Positions 1 to 11,636 of a stretch of 64,000 nucleotides of DNA are shown one piece after another. The position numbers were made by a program, and so were the translations under genes. Positions within the stretch are counted from its first letter, which is position 1. Each line of letters opens with the position of its first letter. The stretch comes from Rhizoclosmatium globosum. Lineage: Eukaryota > Chytridiomycota > Chytridiomycetes > Chytridiales > Chytriomycetaceae. The notes below the pieces were generated by a model. That model saw nothing but the letters and a program-made list of their open reading frames with translations, was not told the DNA's origin and made no database searches. The stretch is taken from the NCBI GenBank assembly GCA_002104985.1, contig MCGO01000007.1:186001-250000 (forward strand), given 5' to 3'.

Positions 1-375
1 CCATCTGCAAGCATCTATCATCATATGCGACATCAGATTCCTTTCCGTGCTTCAAACCGAGATCCAACCTTATTCATGTTTGGATTTGCGAGATCAGTCT
101 TGTTGAACAGAATGACTCTATCGCGCCTGCCCAGAATCTCATCGAACTGAGCATTAGCACTCGACAGCGGTATCCTAACACGTTGCCAATAAGCTACCAC
201 TACTACTATACAAGTAACCTCAAAGCAACTCGTACCTTGCATCACGCACCTCCAGCACCAGGTCAATGTGATGAATCCCATCGCGCAAAAGCCGCAGTGC
301 GTTTTGCTGGTGCCGCGGAAACCACGGAAGAATCGCTGAAACGGGCGGCGGAACAAACAACAACTTCGATGCCAT
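1..375 (-). CDS. MTG1: Mitochondrial ribosome-assembly GTPase (MTG1/YlqF family), N-terminal part
   Basis: Only the N-terminus is in the window; the gene runs off the left edge. Three exons read 375-236, 174-69 and 4 to beyond 1, with 61- and 64-bp introns and frame kept across both junctions. The joined protein shows the circularly permuted GTPase signature: LVLEVRDARIPLSSAN followed by a G4-type NKTDLAN motif. Members of this family act in the mitochondrial matrix in large-subunit ribosome assembly. An in-frame Met at 375 starts the conserved part and lies 42 bp from the divergent epsin start codon, so the two genes must share a promoter region. Confidence 0.88.
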
Positions 376-417
376 TTTTGGAACTTGAAAAGAAAAACCG
401 AGCAAGAGCCAACGAGA

Positions 418-2826
418 TGAACGCTGCAAAAGGAGTCGTTCGCAGCGTGAAGAACTACACAAAAGGTTATTCGGACATCCAGATTAAAGTCAGGTGCGAG
501 CGATTCGTGGTGGTTGAATTGGATTCAGAGGCTAATACCCCCTTGCTTCTCCTTGCTGCTTTGAACAGAGAGGCTACCTCGAATGACCCCGTACGTCTAT
601 CCCACCCTTGCATTACTCGCTTTACTTATTCAAACAATCGTGTACATTGCACAGGCCCCTGCTTCCCAGTCGCAAATGGCCGCAATCGCCCGCGGCACTC
701 ACAACCAGTAAATATTCGAACCTAACCGCCATCTCCGCGCATTGCTAAGAAACCTCTTACTCTATAGCCGCGACTTTATCGAAATCATGGAAATGATTGA
801 CAAGCGATTGAATGATTCGGGAAAGAACTGGAGACATGTTTACAAAGTATGCATACATACCCCACTCACTTTATCCAACGGATCGGGACGTGATAGGGAT
901 GAAACTCGAATCGCAATGTATCTGGAACAACGGAACCCACTCCGATTGATGGCTCGACGATGTTAACCCCTTCAATTTCACATCAGTCATTGGTCCTGCT
1001 CGACTTCCTGCTGGTTGCCGGTTCAGAAAACGTTATCAAATATGCCAAAGAAAACCTCTATGTATCAAGACCTGAAGGAGTTCATGTACATTGACGAGGA
1101 TGGAAGGGATCATGGAGCAAATGGTGAGATAAAGTGTTTGTTTCCGACTGCACGCCTCCGCTAATCTCCTGAACCAATAGTCCGACAATTGAGTAAAGAC
1201 ATCACTGCCCATTTATCTGACGACGCTCGATTGAGAGAGGAGCGCAATGGCCGTGCCCAGAACCACAGATTCTCTGGAAGTGATGATGATGATGGAGACA
1301 GGGACCGACGCCGCGGGAACGGAAACGGTTATGGAAACGAGGACGATGAACTCAGAAGAGCTTTGGAGGAGAGTAAGCGCACTGCCGAGGCGAGGAGCGC
1401 AGAAGAGCCGAGAAAAACAAGACGTGAGTGTGTGCCTTTGAAACGATCCAGGCCTTACAAATCATATTCGAAACAGTGACTCAGACCTCAAGAAAGCTCT
1501 CGAACTCAACGAAAGAGAAACGTAAGAACTTTTATTCATTTTATTTCATATCTAACCAACTTTTGTTAACAGCAAGAAAGAACCTGAAATCATCGACTTC
1601 TTCAGTCCTGTTCAGACCGCTCAACCAAACATGTTTGAAACAAACGCAAATCCATTCGGTGGGTTTGGACAAATGGATCCATACGCCCTCCAAATGCAGC
1701 AACAGCAACAAATGCAACAGCAGTTACTTTTGCAACAACAACAGCAACAGCAAGAACAGGCCAGACAGCTTGCGTTGCAGGAAGCTCAGAGACAGCAGCA
1801 ACTTCTCGCTCTCCAACAGCAACAACAACAGCAAGCCTTAATGTCTGGATTCGCGGCCTATGATGCTCAAGCTGCGACTAAAGCTGTGGCCGCCGATCCA
1901 CTGTTTGATGTTGCTCGTAACAGTTCTCAAATTGATCCATTCGCCAACCTTGCCGTTTCTCGCGGATCAGTGTACGTGATTGCGTTTATTTCTTGGAAGT
2001 CTAATTTATTTGTTAGGAGTGCAATTGGTATTTCGTCAGTTCGATCCAACTCTATTGCTGGACCCAGCAACCCATTCGGAAACACTTCGACGTCCACTCC
2101 AGTAAGCCAATTCTTCCAATTCAAATAGATTCCTTACTTTCACCATCAGTTTGGAACTCAGCCTGCTCAAACACAAGCCAACAACTTATTCGGTAACGTC
2201 AATGCAGCATCAAACAACAACAGCGCGTTCAACAGCGCCCCATCTGGAGGTGTAGCCAAGAATCCATTCGGAGGACCTGCTGCCCAATCCTCACCGTTCG
2301 GAACAACCCAACAACAACCACAGTCACACTTTGGAAACTTGGGTATGCCCCAATCTCGTATCTCCAGTTCAAAAGACTTTGGTGATTTATCTCCTTTCCC
2401 CAAAAACAATTCAGGTCCCATTGGAGCCATGGGACAGCAGCAACAGCAGCCATCACCCTTTGGCACGTTTGGCGGAGCTCAGCAACAGCAACCATCACCA
2501 TTCGGCGCGATTCCACAACAACAGCCATCTCCATTCGGAACTCAAGGTGGTTTCGGAGCTTCCAACCAGCCATTTGGAAGCCAAGGTGCAAACGCTTTTG
2601 GAGGGTCTCTGCCCAACAACCATTTGGAACTCAGCAGCAGCAACAGCAGCCATTTGGTTCTCAGGCGCAACAGCCATTTGGAACAAACGCGTTTGGCGGA
2701 CAGCAGAACGCTTTTGGTCAGCAGCCATTTGGAGGGCAACAGCAACAGCAGTTCCCCATGCCTGGACAACAGCAACAGCAGTACAATGCTTTTGGACAGC
2801 AACAACAACAGCCATCGTTTTTCTAG
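418..2826 (+). CDS. Epsin-type endocytic adaptor (ENTH domain, UIMs, NPF repeats)
   Basis: About ten exons (418-493, 569-590, 655-707, 768-846, 987-1123, 1181-1423, about 1485-1521, 1573-1971, 2017-2101, 2150-2826). The first five carry an ENTH domain (KVREATSNDP, GKNWRHVYK, GRDHGANVRQLSKDI), which binds PtdIns(4,5)P2 at the plasma membrane. Exons 6 and 7 carry two ubiquitin-interacting motifs (DELRRALEES and LKKALELNE). The rest is Q-rich with many NPF and PFG motifs that recruit EH-domain partners in clathrin-mediated endocytosis. Two places need a frame change: about 1062-1070 in the ENTH domain, where one-base gaps seem to be missing, and about 2605 in the tail. No C-terminal clathrin box was seen. 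The first of the exon-7 acceptors is uncertain (1477 or 1485). Confidence 0.9.
1690..1835 (+). repeat. CAG/CAA glutamine-coding tract in epsin
   Basis: Imperfect CAA/CAG runs encode interrupted polyglutamine between the second UIM and the NPF-rich tail. Similar tracts recur in other regulators of this window. Confidence 0.8.
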
Positions 2827-3018
2827 AGGAGTCTTTTTTTTTGGTTGGGAAAGAGAGTCTGTGACTGTGGGATATACAAAAGACAGTATCGTTGTTGGAT
2901 TGCTTGGTTATTTGGGTTTATTGTTTTTGGAGAGTCTTGTTTTGTTTTGGAAATAGCGAAGAATACATTATGTCATATAACGAGTAAATGAAATGATGGG
3001 AATTGATTGTCCCTTGGT

Positions 3019-4702
3019 CTATAGAAAGTGTTCCTCCTTCCAGTCATCAATCAACGTGATATTGCCTCGCTCTTTTGATGGCCAAAACTCACTGACGTTC
3101 ACATTTTGTCTTGCCATGAGCTCATGGATCAAGACATCACGGTTGCACATTCTGACAACCGTCAAACTTGTCCCAATAGCTGCGATCCTCTTGGAACACC
3201 TCTGTACCCCGTTCAATCAAATCTCCCAACAAATCACGCAAGACAGCGAAACCAAACGTGGCATCGTCATGCGCCATAAGTACGCCATAAATCGTGGCGA
3301 TATGGGAAAACACGTCTTGACAGCTCTCGGCAAATTCAACGACACCCAGCATGAACGTCTTCAAACTAATTTGAAGTTTTTTGATTAAGAACCCAATAAT
3401 TAACAAGTTTACCTCCCAATAATACAAGGTCCAGACACACCTCCGTCACGCAAAAGCTCAACCAAGAGCTTGGCTGTTCGATGACTGCAGTTTTCGGCGA
3501 CAAAGACGACATTGAGTCCGTTAATAAGGATCCAACGAGTCTGTCATTGAATTTATCTGTCCCAAGAATTTGACCCCGTTCACAACATCTTGAACGTCTA
3601 CTCTCTGAACCATTCTCCAAGAATGAACTCAATCTTGCGGAAGAGTTGCTGTCACTGGGTGGGACTGTGATTTGGGTTTGTGATTTTGGTTGAGCTTCTT
3701 TCTGAGGATCTGCGTTCTGTGGCGCGTTTTCAATGACAGGCAGTTTGCAATAGCTTCTGATTTCTTGTTTTCAAAGGACTTCAGGTCTGGTTGCAAGTGG
3801 TTGAATGAAATGATTCGAGGAGCCTCTGAAACTTGGGTGGATTCGACGATAAGGTCGTCGACTTCAACGCCCTTGTTCAAGTCGGAAGCCCTGAAAGTAA
3901 CTCGACGAGAGTTGGCAATGTCCTTGTGAAGAAGCTTTTGACTCTGTGGTTCAGCGGAAAGTGCGACGCCCCTTTCATTGCGGCGCTGGAAACAATTTCC
4001 GACATGTTTGATCTGAAGTTTGAACTGTGGACATTGTAGGAGCTACTGTCGACGGTGACTCTGCCGACAACAATGTCATTCATACGATACGCCAAATCCT
4101 GGTCGCTGTACTGTTCACCCAACTGTTTCGCATGGCCCACAAATCTATCAGAGACTGCCTTCTTCGCAGATGGGTAGATCGTGGATTCATACTGAGCTGG
4201 ACTGTAAGTAAGGTACTCCAAGAATCGATTCTTTTCTTTTGGCGTAAATCTCCAGGTATATTGACCTCTTCCTGGTATAGTGAAAGCCAATAGTTCTCTG
4301 ATACTTGGGTGGATAGGCTTAGGAGACCATTCATACGCGTTGAGGTCACTTCCAACCTCCCACTTGCAGGCCATCAGTGTGTCAATAAGATCTGGTGGAT
4401 AATCCGCATTATGCACAGTGTGTCTGTTGAGTGTGTTTTTATAGTCACGGCGAGGCAGGCGGAGCCATCAAAGGAACACTTTGAGATGGATATTGGTGAG
4501 TTCCATTTAGAGTTTACGGCTTCAATGTGCCCAGATGAACAGAGAGCATCAGCGATCGATTGGAGAAAGAGGACTTGTGGTTGGGTGAAGGGTCTGTTTG
4601 CGATGGTGATTGGCTTTGAAGTTTCGTGAAAGTCGGTTGTGTTCGCGGTTTGGGCAAGATTCCAGCCTTGCCTGTTCCTCGAATTAGAAAGGACAAAAAC
4701 AC
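3019..4702 (-). CDS. Unrecognised multi-exon protein
   Basis: Coding potential is clear on the minus strand but I do not recognise the family. A first segment ending LGTLKP joins across an intron (GTAAAC donor near 4522) to HTVHNADYPPDLIDTL, and a long open stretch follows to about 3880. Downstream pieces read FNHLQPDLKSFENKKSE, then VVFVAENCSHRTAKLLVELL (two alternating frames near 3540-3430), then FAVLRDLLGDLIERGTEV, and finally a C-terminus ending WKEEHFL at the TAG at 3019. At least two one-base frame changes are needed (about 3520 and 3195). The start is unresolved: 4702 is a GTG, and the frame stays open upstream to about 4790, up against the divergent neighbour. The middle block looks like an alpha/beta fold, which is only an impression. 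Confidence 0.55.
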
Positions 4703-4791
4703 GCTTAAAGCATAGATTTTACATGGTTCAGTCTTGGTTGAGGTCAGGGGAAAGTATCTGAAAGAATTGTCAGATAACCTGGCGAGAATCC

Positions 4792-6402
4792 ATGAACAGT
4801 CTTGAGGAAGACCTTATTCTTCTAAAGCTGGCCATCCTTCGCGAAACAATAGCCAAAGAAACGCAGGCTTCAGCAGCGGAACAGCCGTCGGATGTCCCTA
4901 TCCCAGAAATTGTAGTTACGAATGCAACACCAAGAGGCTCTCTCAAACCGACCTTGGCAACCGCTGAAACGAGCAATACTGCCCCATACCATACATATAA
5001 TCACAGGATATCAATTAATCCCGCCCGGCAGTCCATAAATCCTGCTAGAATGTCTATAAACCCGGCTCTACTACGAAACAGAGAATCCATGCATCCGTCT
5101 CTTGACATCAACGCCCTCGAAAATCGAATGACTTCTATTCTCGACCGCCTTGAAACAACTGCGACTGCTGCAGAAGCAGAATCAACAAATCACCCTCAAT
5201 CCAACACTTCCGATCTGATTCAAAGCATCATGCTCCAAAACGCGCAGCTACATGGAATGATTATGGCGAACGTTCTGGCAAAGAATGAAGCCCAACAGAA
5301 AGGCATAGGCGTCGACGTCATCTTTCAAATGAGGACGGAGATGTACCTCATGAGCGAGAAAGTCTGGGTTCGGCCATCTTCAATGGAATCAATATATCGA
5401 AGGAAAGGATCTATGTTGCGTGCTGAAACGTAAGTATTCATAGCAATCTCTAATGTCATACTCAATTACTTTGACAGGCGACAAAAAACTGCAACGATGG
5501 CGAACATAAAACTCATGAGAAAGCTAAAGGGGATCTTCCTTGCTGTTTTGTTCTCGAAAAGAATGCTCAAGGAGCTGGAATTGTTCCGTAACACGAGCCA
5601 GAGAGTCGGACGAGTGATAACGGAAGCACAAAATCAGTTGGTGACTCTGTTCAAAGAGCGGAAGTCGTTCTTTAAAGCGATAGAATCCGTCTGTGCAATC
5701 ACAAAGGAGGGGACAAACCTTGTTTACAAGGAATCATTTGCAAACCCAAAGCGAAAAGGGATAATCTTGCAGGAGAAAATGATTCAGATTGCAGACAATA
5801 TCGTTGAAGCTATCGAAAAAGTGTGTCTCTTTATTTTTATCAATACGACTTAACAAACTAATCATTTCGTAGATATCGGTGGATTTACTCAACAACAGAT
5901 TTGGCCGAGGGAACTCCTGCATACGAGCCTTGACTATCTCATATCAAACGATGTACAATTTCCATCCAACTTTCTTTGGGCAGCTGAATCTCGCGAGATT
6001 CTTGACTCTTATCCGTACAAAGGAAACAACCGAAAGTACTCTCTTCCAACTGGCCGTATACTCCTCTTGTACTTCCTCGCCAAAACAATCCTCTTAAAAG
6101 TCTTGTGTCGTCCCGTGGAACAAGGAATCGTGAACAAACACAATCCTCTCCTGGAAACGAATATGGTGGCCATCGCTATATTCTTGTTTCGGTCATTACA
6201 ACTCGCTTGCGATCATTCGTCGGACGGAGGAGAAGCAGATGAGTTTAACGCGGGACTACCGAATGGCGATTTCAAGTCTTCATGGATTAGTCCTCAGTTG
6301 GTGGGTGCAATTCAGACGTGGGCAACGAAACTCAAAGAGTGGAGTGTCAAGTTGTATCGAGATCTGGAAAAGGGAGGAGAAGTTCCAACTCAAGTCAAAT
6401 AA
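4792..6402 (+). CDS. Coiled-coil protein with DUF4587-like motif
   Basis: Three exons (4792-5429, 5478-5820, 5899-6402) join without any frame problem to about 494 residues. An earlier acceptor at the 3' side of intron 2 gives the wrong frame; the one at 5899 keeps it. Residues about 140-160 contain IQSIMLQNAQLHGMIMANV, which resembles the MLQNAQMH core of DUF4587 proteins (PRR29/C21orf58-like, several linked to cilia). The middle is helical and charged, and the C-terminal third is rich in aromatic and leucine residues. The N-terminal region has three near-copies of a SINPAR/SINPAL motif (about residues 70-90). The DUF4587 match rests on one short motif and could be chance. No function is assigned. 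Confidence 0.7.
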
Positions 6403-6888
6403 TAAATGCTTTTCCACAAAGATCATGTTAGCACGAAAACCAATCTGTTTCGATGATAGCATTAACGCGTTCTCGTAAATAGGACGCATCTTAATTTCGC
6501 ATAACTTCGTCGGTAAAATGTGGCTTCACAAAACCATCATTCCTATCATCCGCTTTCGCAGCTTTTCTAGGTTCTATGCGAGCATCCTTGCGTCTCTCCA
6601 GATTAGAGTATTGTCACTCTTCTGAATACAAGAGGAGTACAGGCAGAGTGTTAGATATTAAAACTTTGACTAACAAGACGATTAGGCGTCGCAACTCCGG
6701 AGGCTTTGGACTGCGATATGAGTCTAACTAATTGGAGAATGTATGATCACACTTCAACAAAGCTATTGTGTAGGGTGCCTGATTCGTCGGTGAGTGTGGG
6801 GTAATCAATTTATTAAGTTAGAAATTCAAAAATGAAGTCGTTGCATCAAAATAAATGAAATAATAATGAAAATTGTCTGAAAATTAAA
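6403..6888. other. Intergenic, 3'-3' region
   Basis: Between two convergent gene ends. It is AT-rich towards the right side. I see no convincing coding frame, RNA gene or repeat. Confidence 0.6.
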
Positions 6889-9072
6889 TCAAGAGGGTGG
6901 AGGAATGCAGGAAATACCTTTTGGAAATCCAGAGTACTGACTTTTGAGAGCAGGATTATCAATACTTGCCCATGCAGAAGTCACACTTGGTCTAATAAAG
7001 ACCGGACAAGGTTGATAGCGCCCATAAGAATACTGACCGGCATTATATCCAGGGTATCCAGACTGATAGACCAACGGCGAACTTGTAATAGGCCAGTTCA
7101 AGAATGGTGGACGTTTTTGACCATTCACTGTCTCAATTGGGCTTTTAGTCATCCAATCATCTCCTGCATTTGCCATGTACGCGAATTGCTTCCAAAGAAT
7201 GTTTCCGTTGCTGTCCTTGTACGTCAACTGCGCTCTCACGACAGAGCTTTGTGGATCTTGAAACTGGAACGAAGTTGTGCTCAAGATTTTGGATTTGAAT
7301 GCAGTAAGTTTGTCTAGCAAAGTGGAGCCAACAAAGTCGTTCGGATTCGCAGCCTCGACAGCAAAGCCCGCTGCGTCATTTTTCGAAAGGAATGCATGGA
7401 ATGAACGATCATTTTGATACTTGAATGTTGACATATCCAAAACTTGACTTGATGCGATGGAAATCAGGACAGAATTACTGCCGAACCCATAAAAGAGATA
7501 GTAAACAGGGCTAGGAGAACTGGGGTTGCACAGTTTGTTGGCACAGTCAGAAATCAGGACATTATCGGGAAACTCTTTTGATGATGGCATGTTTCCGATG
7601 ACAAACGGTTGTGGAATTTGAGTCTTGTTGATTCTGTTCAAAACGTTATCAACCACAAGAAGATATGTTGATTTTTCAAGCATCCATTCTGCGGATATCC
7701 ATTCCACTTGTAGTCACCACTAAAATAGTCATTAGATGGTACCCCATATAGAAGTTAGATCTGGATGCTTTGTATGTAGAAGAGTGGCCATTCCAGAAAA
7801 TACCAGGTAGAGTGGATTGGCCAGGAATCGCCTCATGCGAAACAACAGGAGTATTACCTAATAGTGATGTTTTTGTGTAAGCAGATAATTAATAACAATT
7901 TCTACTCACTTATGTAGATTGCATAAGAATCAGTGATATAGGATTGAAGGAAGAATGAGTACTCTCCAGGTCCATAAACTTGGACTGTACGTGGACCAGT
8001 CAGTTTTGATACAGTCAGAATAGTTGGATCAATATGATAATTCACAGACGCAGAGTACGTTAGAAGAGAATTTGAGGAGCTTTGTCCCAAAATGTTGATC
8101 TCCGAGTCTCCAAAGTAGACCCACAAGTCTGCCAAGAACCACCAAATATTGTTATTGTGATACCCGTTTGATCGCATCTCATGCACTGTGTTGCGAGCCT
8201 GTCTGACCACCAAACTGCTGCGTATCTAGCCATTCCAACTTGGACTCCAACATCGGCAATAGATGCAAGAACAGGATCTTTTGAAAAATGCGCAATTGTC
8301 ACAAAACAGAACAAGTTATATACTCCATAGTCTTGACTTGCATATTCCGCCACTTGGCCATAGTATAAAGCTCTTGCTCGACCCAATACCTGTTGGTAAC
8401 CAGTTTTATCCGAGTTGTAAGATACAAAAGTACTGTTTGGAAACGTTTGGCCAATAAGATATCGCGTAGTAGCAGCCAATAGTGCCAAATTCGACGTGGT
8501 CCATCTTCCTGCAGTGAAGTTACAGTTTGATAATACTTTAACACACTTGCAGTGATTTCTGGTGTCACAAGACACTGAGCACGGAGGTAGGCGTCGAGAA
8601 ACAACCAGTTTTCAAATTCCATTGCTGCGTTGATAAGAGGCTCGTTCTTGGAAAGTATTAAAGCCATCACCTTATTGGCGTAATAAATATCTGTAAGGTT
8701 GTATCCGTCAAGAGCAGTTTGATAGTACATAAAGTTCATAATGTTACGACTTGGGTTCCCTTGAGCTAGAACGGCTTGGTATGTTGCAGCAGAATCATAC
8801 TTTCCGTTGGTGAACTTGAGTGCAATTTGACGAACTCCTTGACGACGGCTTTCAATTTCTGGAATCGGTGCATGATTGTTCGTGTTTTGATTGTTGCAAA
8901 TTCCGTTTGGAAACGGGTAGACTGGGAGTTCGGATTTGGCTTTCTTTACCAAGAAGTTAGGAGTGAAGAGACTGGATGGCGCAGCACTTGTTTGAGTGGC
9001 AGGTTGATTAACTGGAAGAGCAAGACCAGCGCTAACGAGTATGAGCAGCAATAGAGACGTCAGACTCGACAT
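6889..9072 (-). CDS. Secreted protein, possibly a six-hairpin (alpha toroid) glycan-active enzyme
   Basis: It begins with a clear signal peptide (MSSLTSLLLLILVSAGLALP) and ends with a Cys/Pro-rich tail at 6889. The body alternates Trp- and Tyr-rich helices (WTTSNLALLAATTRYLIGQ, EYASQDYGVYNLFCF, then WFLADLWVYFGDSE), which is how alpha-toroid lyases and related carbohydrate-active proteins look. That resemblance is from layout only; no catalytic motif is identified. The C-terminal region (7707-6889) reads as beta-rich with several NxS/T sites. An intron lies near 7711-7910. Frame changes are needed near 8545 and 8175. Loss of a catalytic role cannot be excluded. The likely setting is the extracellular space or cell wall. 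Confidence 0.7.
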
Positions 9073-9250
9073 TGTTGTAGTTTTCAGAGGATTTTCATTG
9101 GGTATTTTCTTTTCTTTGTTGATTGACCGCCGAATCAGCGACATAAATACGAACAAAGAACTCAAATCCACTGAAAGAGAAACTGCATTGAGACGGTGTT
9201 ATCAGTTGTTTATATTCAAGAAACAGTAAATCAAATTACAGACATAAAGT

Positions 9251-11625
9251 TCATAGAACGAATGGCTCGACAGCCAAATCTATCTGAACGCTCTTGTTTT
9301 CTTTCTTGAATGCAGTGACGCTTTCAAGAGCATGCTTTGTGAGACCCCAAGATCCACAGACGAATACGCCAATGTCTATGGTAGTAATATCCAAAGCAAA
9401 TTCTGAAACGTGCTGCCGTAAAAGCTCCAGTAGGTTTGTGCGTTGGTGACGAACTTGATAACCTACCAAAGCAGCCTCCACCAAACCTTTCTCGCTTGCA
9501 AGTTTAGTAGACATACTGATTTGAAAAGGTTCGACGCTAATCGCAGCAGTGTCTCCATGAGTTCCCTGAATTTCCGCTTTTCCGATATCATTGTTCACAT
9601 GCGAAGAATCCAAGTTAAAACCTGAAACGCGTTTTTGTAAAAAGTTCTCCAAACTTTTCTCGTTATCAAGCTTAGTAGCCGTGATGGTCTCAAAAGGCTC
9701 AGAGCTAATAGCAGCACTGTCTCCGTGAGTTTCATAGAGCTCCACAACCAGATTAGCGCTCGTCTCCTTCCCCTTCGCAATTATCTTCTTGACGTGAGAC
9801 AGGTGCTCCATCCCAATCACTCTGGCAGACCAAACCAACATCACTTTAGCTCTTTCGCAAGCCAGAACCTTCTCAATACCTTGAATTGAAGCGGAAACTC
9901 CTGTGCCGCCCACATAAAAGACATACATGTCCGGTTTCTTTTTACCAGCTTCTCCAACCGCAGACAAGAACCCGATTTCGCTTCCGAATGGCCCTTGTAA
10001 GCAAACTTCGAGGTTGCCGACAGTCCCAGCGGCCATACGTTCAGTAAGCAAGGTTTGTAATTTCCCGGTCCACTCCTTCACGTTGTCACTCGCAGTTGCG
10101 AACAAGAATGTGACGCTATCTGCACTGGAACTAACGACAGACCATGGATGAAACTCGTGTGCAGATACTTCAGGGAAACAGACACGCATAAATTGCCCAG
10201 GACGAGTTGAGGCGGCTTTCTTGGTTGCAACAGTGAGAGTGATGTAGCCACATTCTTCAAATATTACGTTTGAGACCTTGTCTCTTGGAGAGAAACGAGA
10301 GTGGAGGCGCATAAACCCGTCAATAGTGTACATTAGTAAGCCTGGTCATAGAATTAGAATGCTACCCAAATAGACCAAAATCGCTTTGACAAACCTGGTA
10401 AAATGTAATAGATGGTGTTTGATGCATGCAAGTATGCGAAGAGAATGAAGACAAATACCAAAAAGTGCGTGTAGTAAAACACATTGAAGAACTTGCGACG
10501 GACAAAATCCAATGAGGTTAAAGTGACAATCAGGAGAGAAATAGCTGCAGTTAATCCAAGTGACCAGCGTAGTCATGGCCACCCCACTTGGCAGTTACAG
10601 GAACTCGAATCAAGTTAAGTACATCTTTGTTGTTGAGAGCATACTTCGTACATCCATCAACAAAATGAACCACCACCAGCCAACAAAGAGCACGACCAAT
10701 CCAGATGTGAACGCGAGCCATGGCGGTATACGGGAGATTGAAAAAAGTGGCCAGGAAAGAATTCTTCGAGACTGGAATCATAACAATCCCATCAACACAG
10801 CGAGTGCGTCGCCAGACGCATTAAACAGGTAGTTTGCAGTCGAGAAGGAATAGTTGATTTTAGCTCCTGGCTTCAACTTGGACACCATGTTGTTCCACAT
10901 AAGCATAAAGCCCATTGCAGCACAACCAGCAGCAACCACCAGAGCCAAAACAAACCAAACCACTTCAGCGACGGTGACTGGTGAGAATTTCGTGATGGGT
11001 TGCATTAAGACACGCTTGAGCCGAGGGATTCGACGGGAAGCTTCTGAAACCATCAGAGATGCGGCGAGGAACGCGTAGAAGAAGATTAAGGAGTTCTTGA
11101 GGGTTGGACCCATGTTGTGCATCTTCCAATCCACGCACATATCGGAGAGGCACCATCGAGTATTGTCGATGAGGAACCAAACAAAGACGAATGAAGCTGG
11201 GAAGATGGCCAGTGACACTGCTCCAAAACGAGCTGGGATCTTGAGTATTTCATGCCGGATAGAGGCCGCTGTTTGGGACAAGAAAAGATGTAGACCCACA
11301 CGGGTCGATTGAGATTTTATGTCTGTCGGATGAGTAATGATTGGTAGATTAGTTCCGGGTTTTTTCAAAAATCATTGAAAAGCTTACATCTCCATTGGCT
11401 TGGCGGGCTTTGATTCTTATTGGTTGAATACTCCCACGCTTGGAGATGCAGCCGAAAGAGTGGACCACAAGACTGATCCTCTTGTGGAAACGAAGCAACT
11501 ATGAAGAACATTATGATAGCAACCCCAGTCTGACGCCAATCAGTCGTAATAAACAGAGGATTGGTGAACGAAACTTTATCAACCATAAATATCATAATGA
11601 GAAAAGAACATAGTATAGACCCCAT
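9251..11625 (-). CDS. Ferric reductase/NADPH oxidase-type transmembrane oxidoreductase
   Basis: The N-terminal exon (start at 11625, 11595 or 11586) splices through a GTAAGC donor near 11385 to a polytopic membrane region. Paired haem-ligand histidines are visible: H in RVHIWIGR and VVHF, then YYTHFLVF and YLHA. The C-terminal exon carries the FAD motif HPWS and the NAD(P)H motifs VGGTGVSASI and VFVCGSWG. The family passes electrons from cytosolic NADPH through FAD and two haems across the membrane, to ferric ions or oxygen. The NAD-binding half holds an unusual internal duplication (9389-9730). Two one-base gaps break the frame (about 10568 and 10772). The stop of the neighbouring transcription factor is only about 12 bp upstream of the first possible ATG, so a later Met may be the true start. 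Reductase versus oxidase cannot be told from the sequence. Confidence 0.85.
9389..9730 (-). repeat. Internal duplication in the oxidoreductase NAD-binding domain
   Basis: Two copies of a block that starts THGD(S/T)AAIS and EPF, keeps TKL and EK, and ends VSGFNLD or VSEFALD. The first spans about 9730-9608 and the second 9562-9389; the second carries about 17 extra residues in its middle. Confidence 0.8.
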
Positions 11626-11636
11626 CCCTAATCTTT

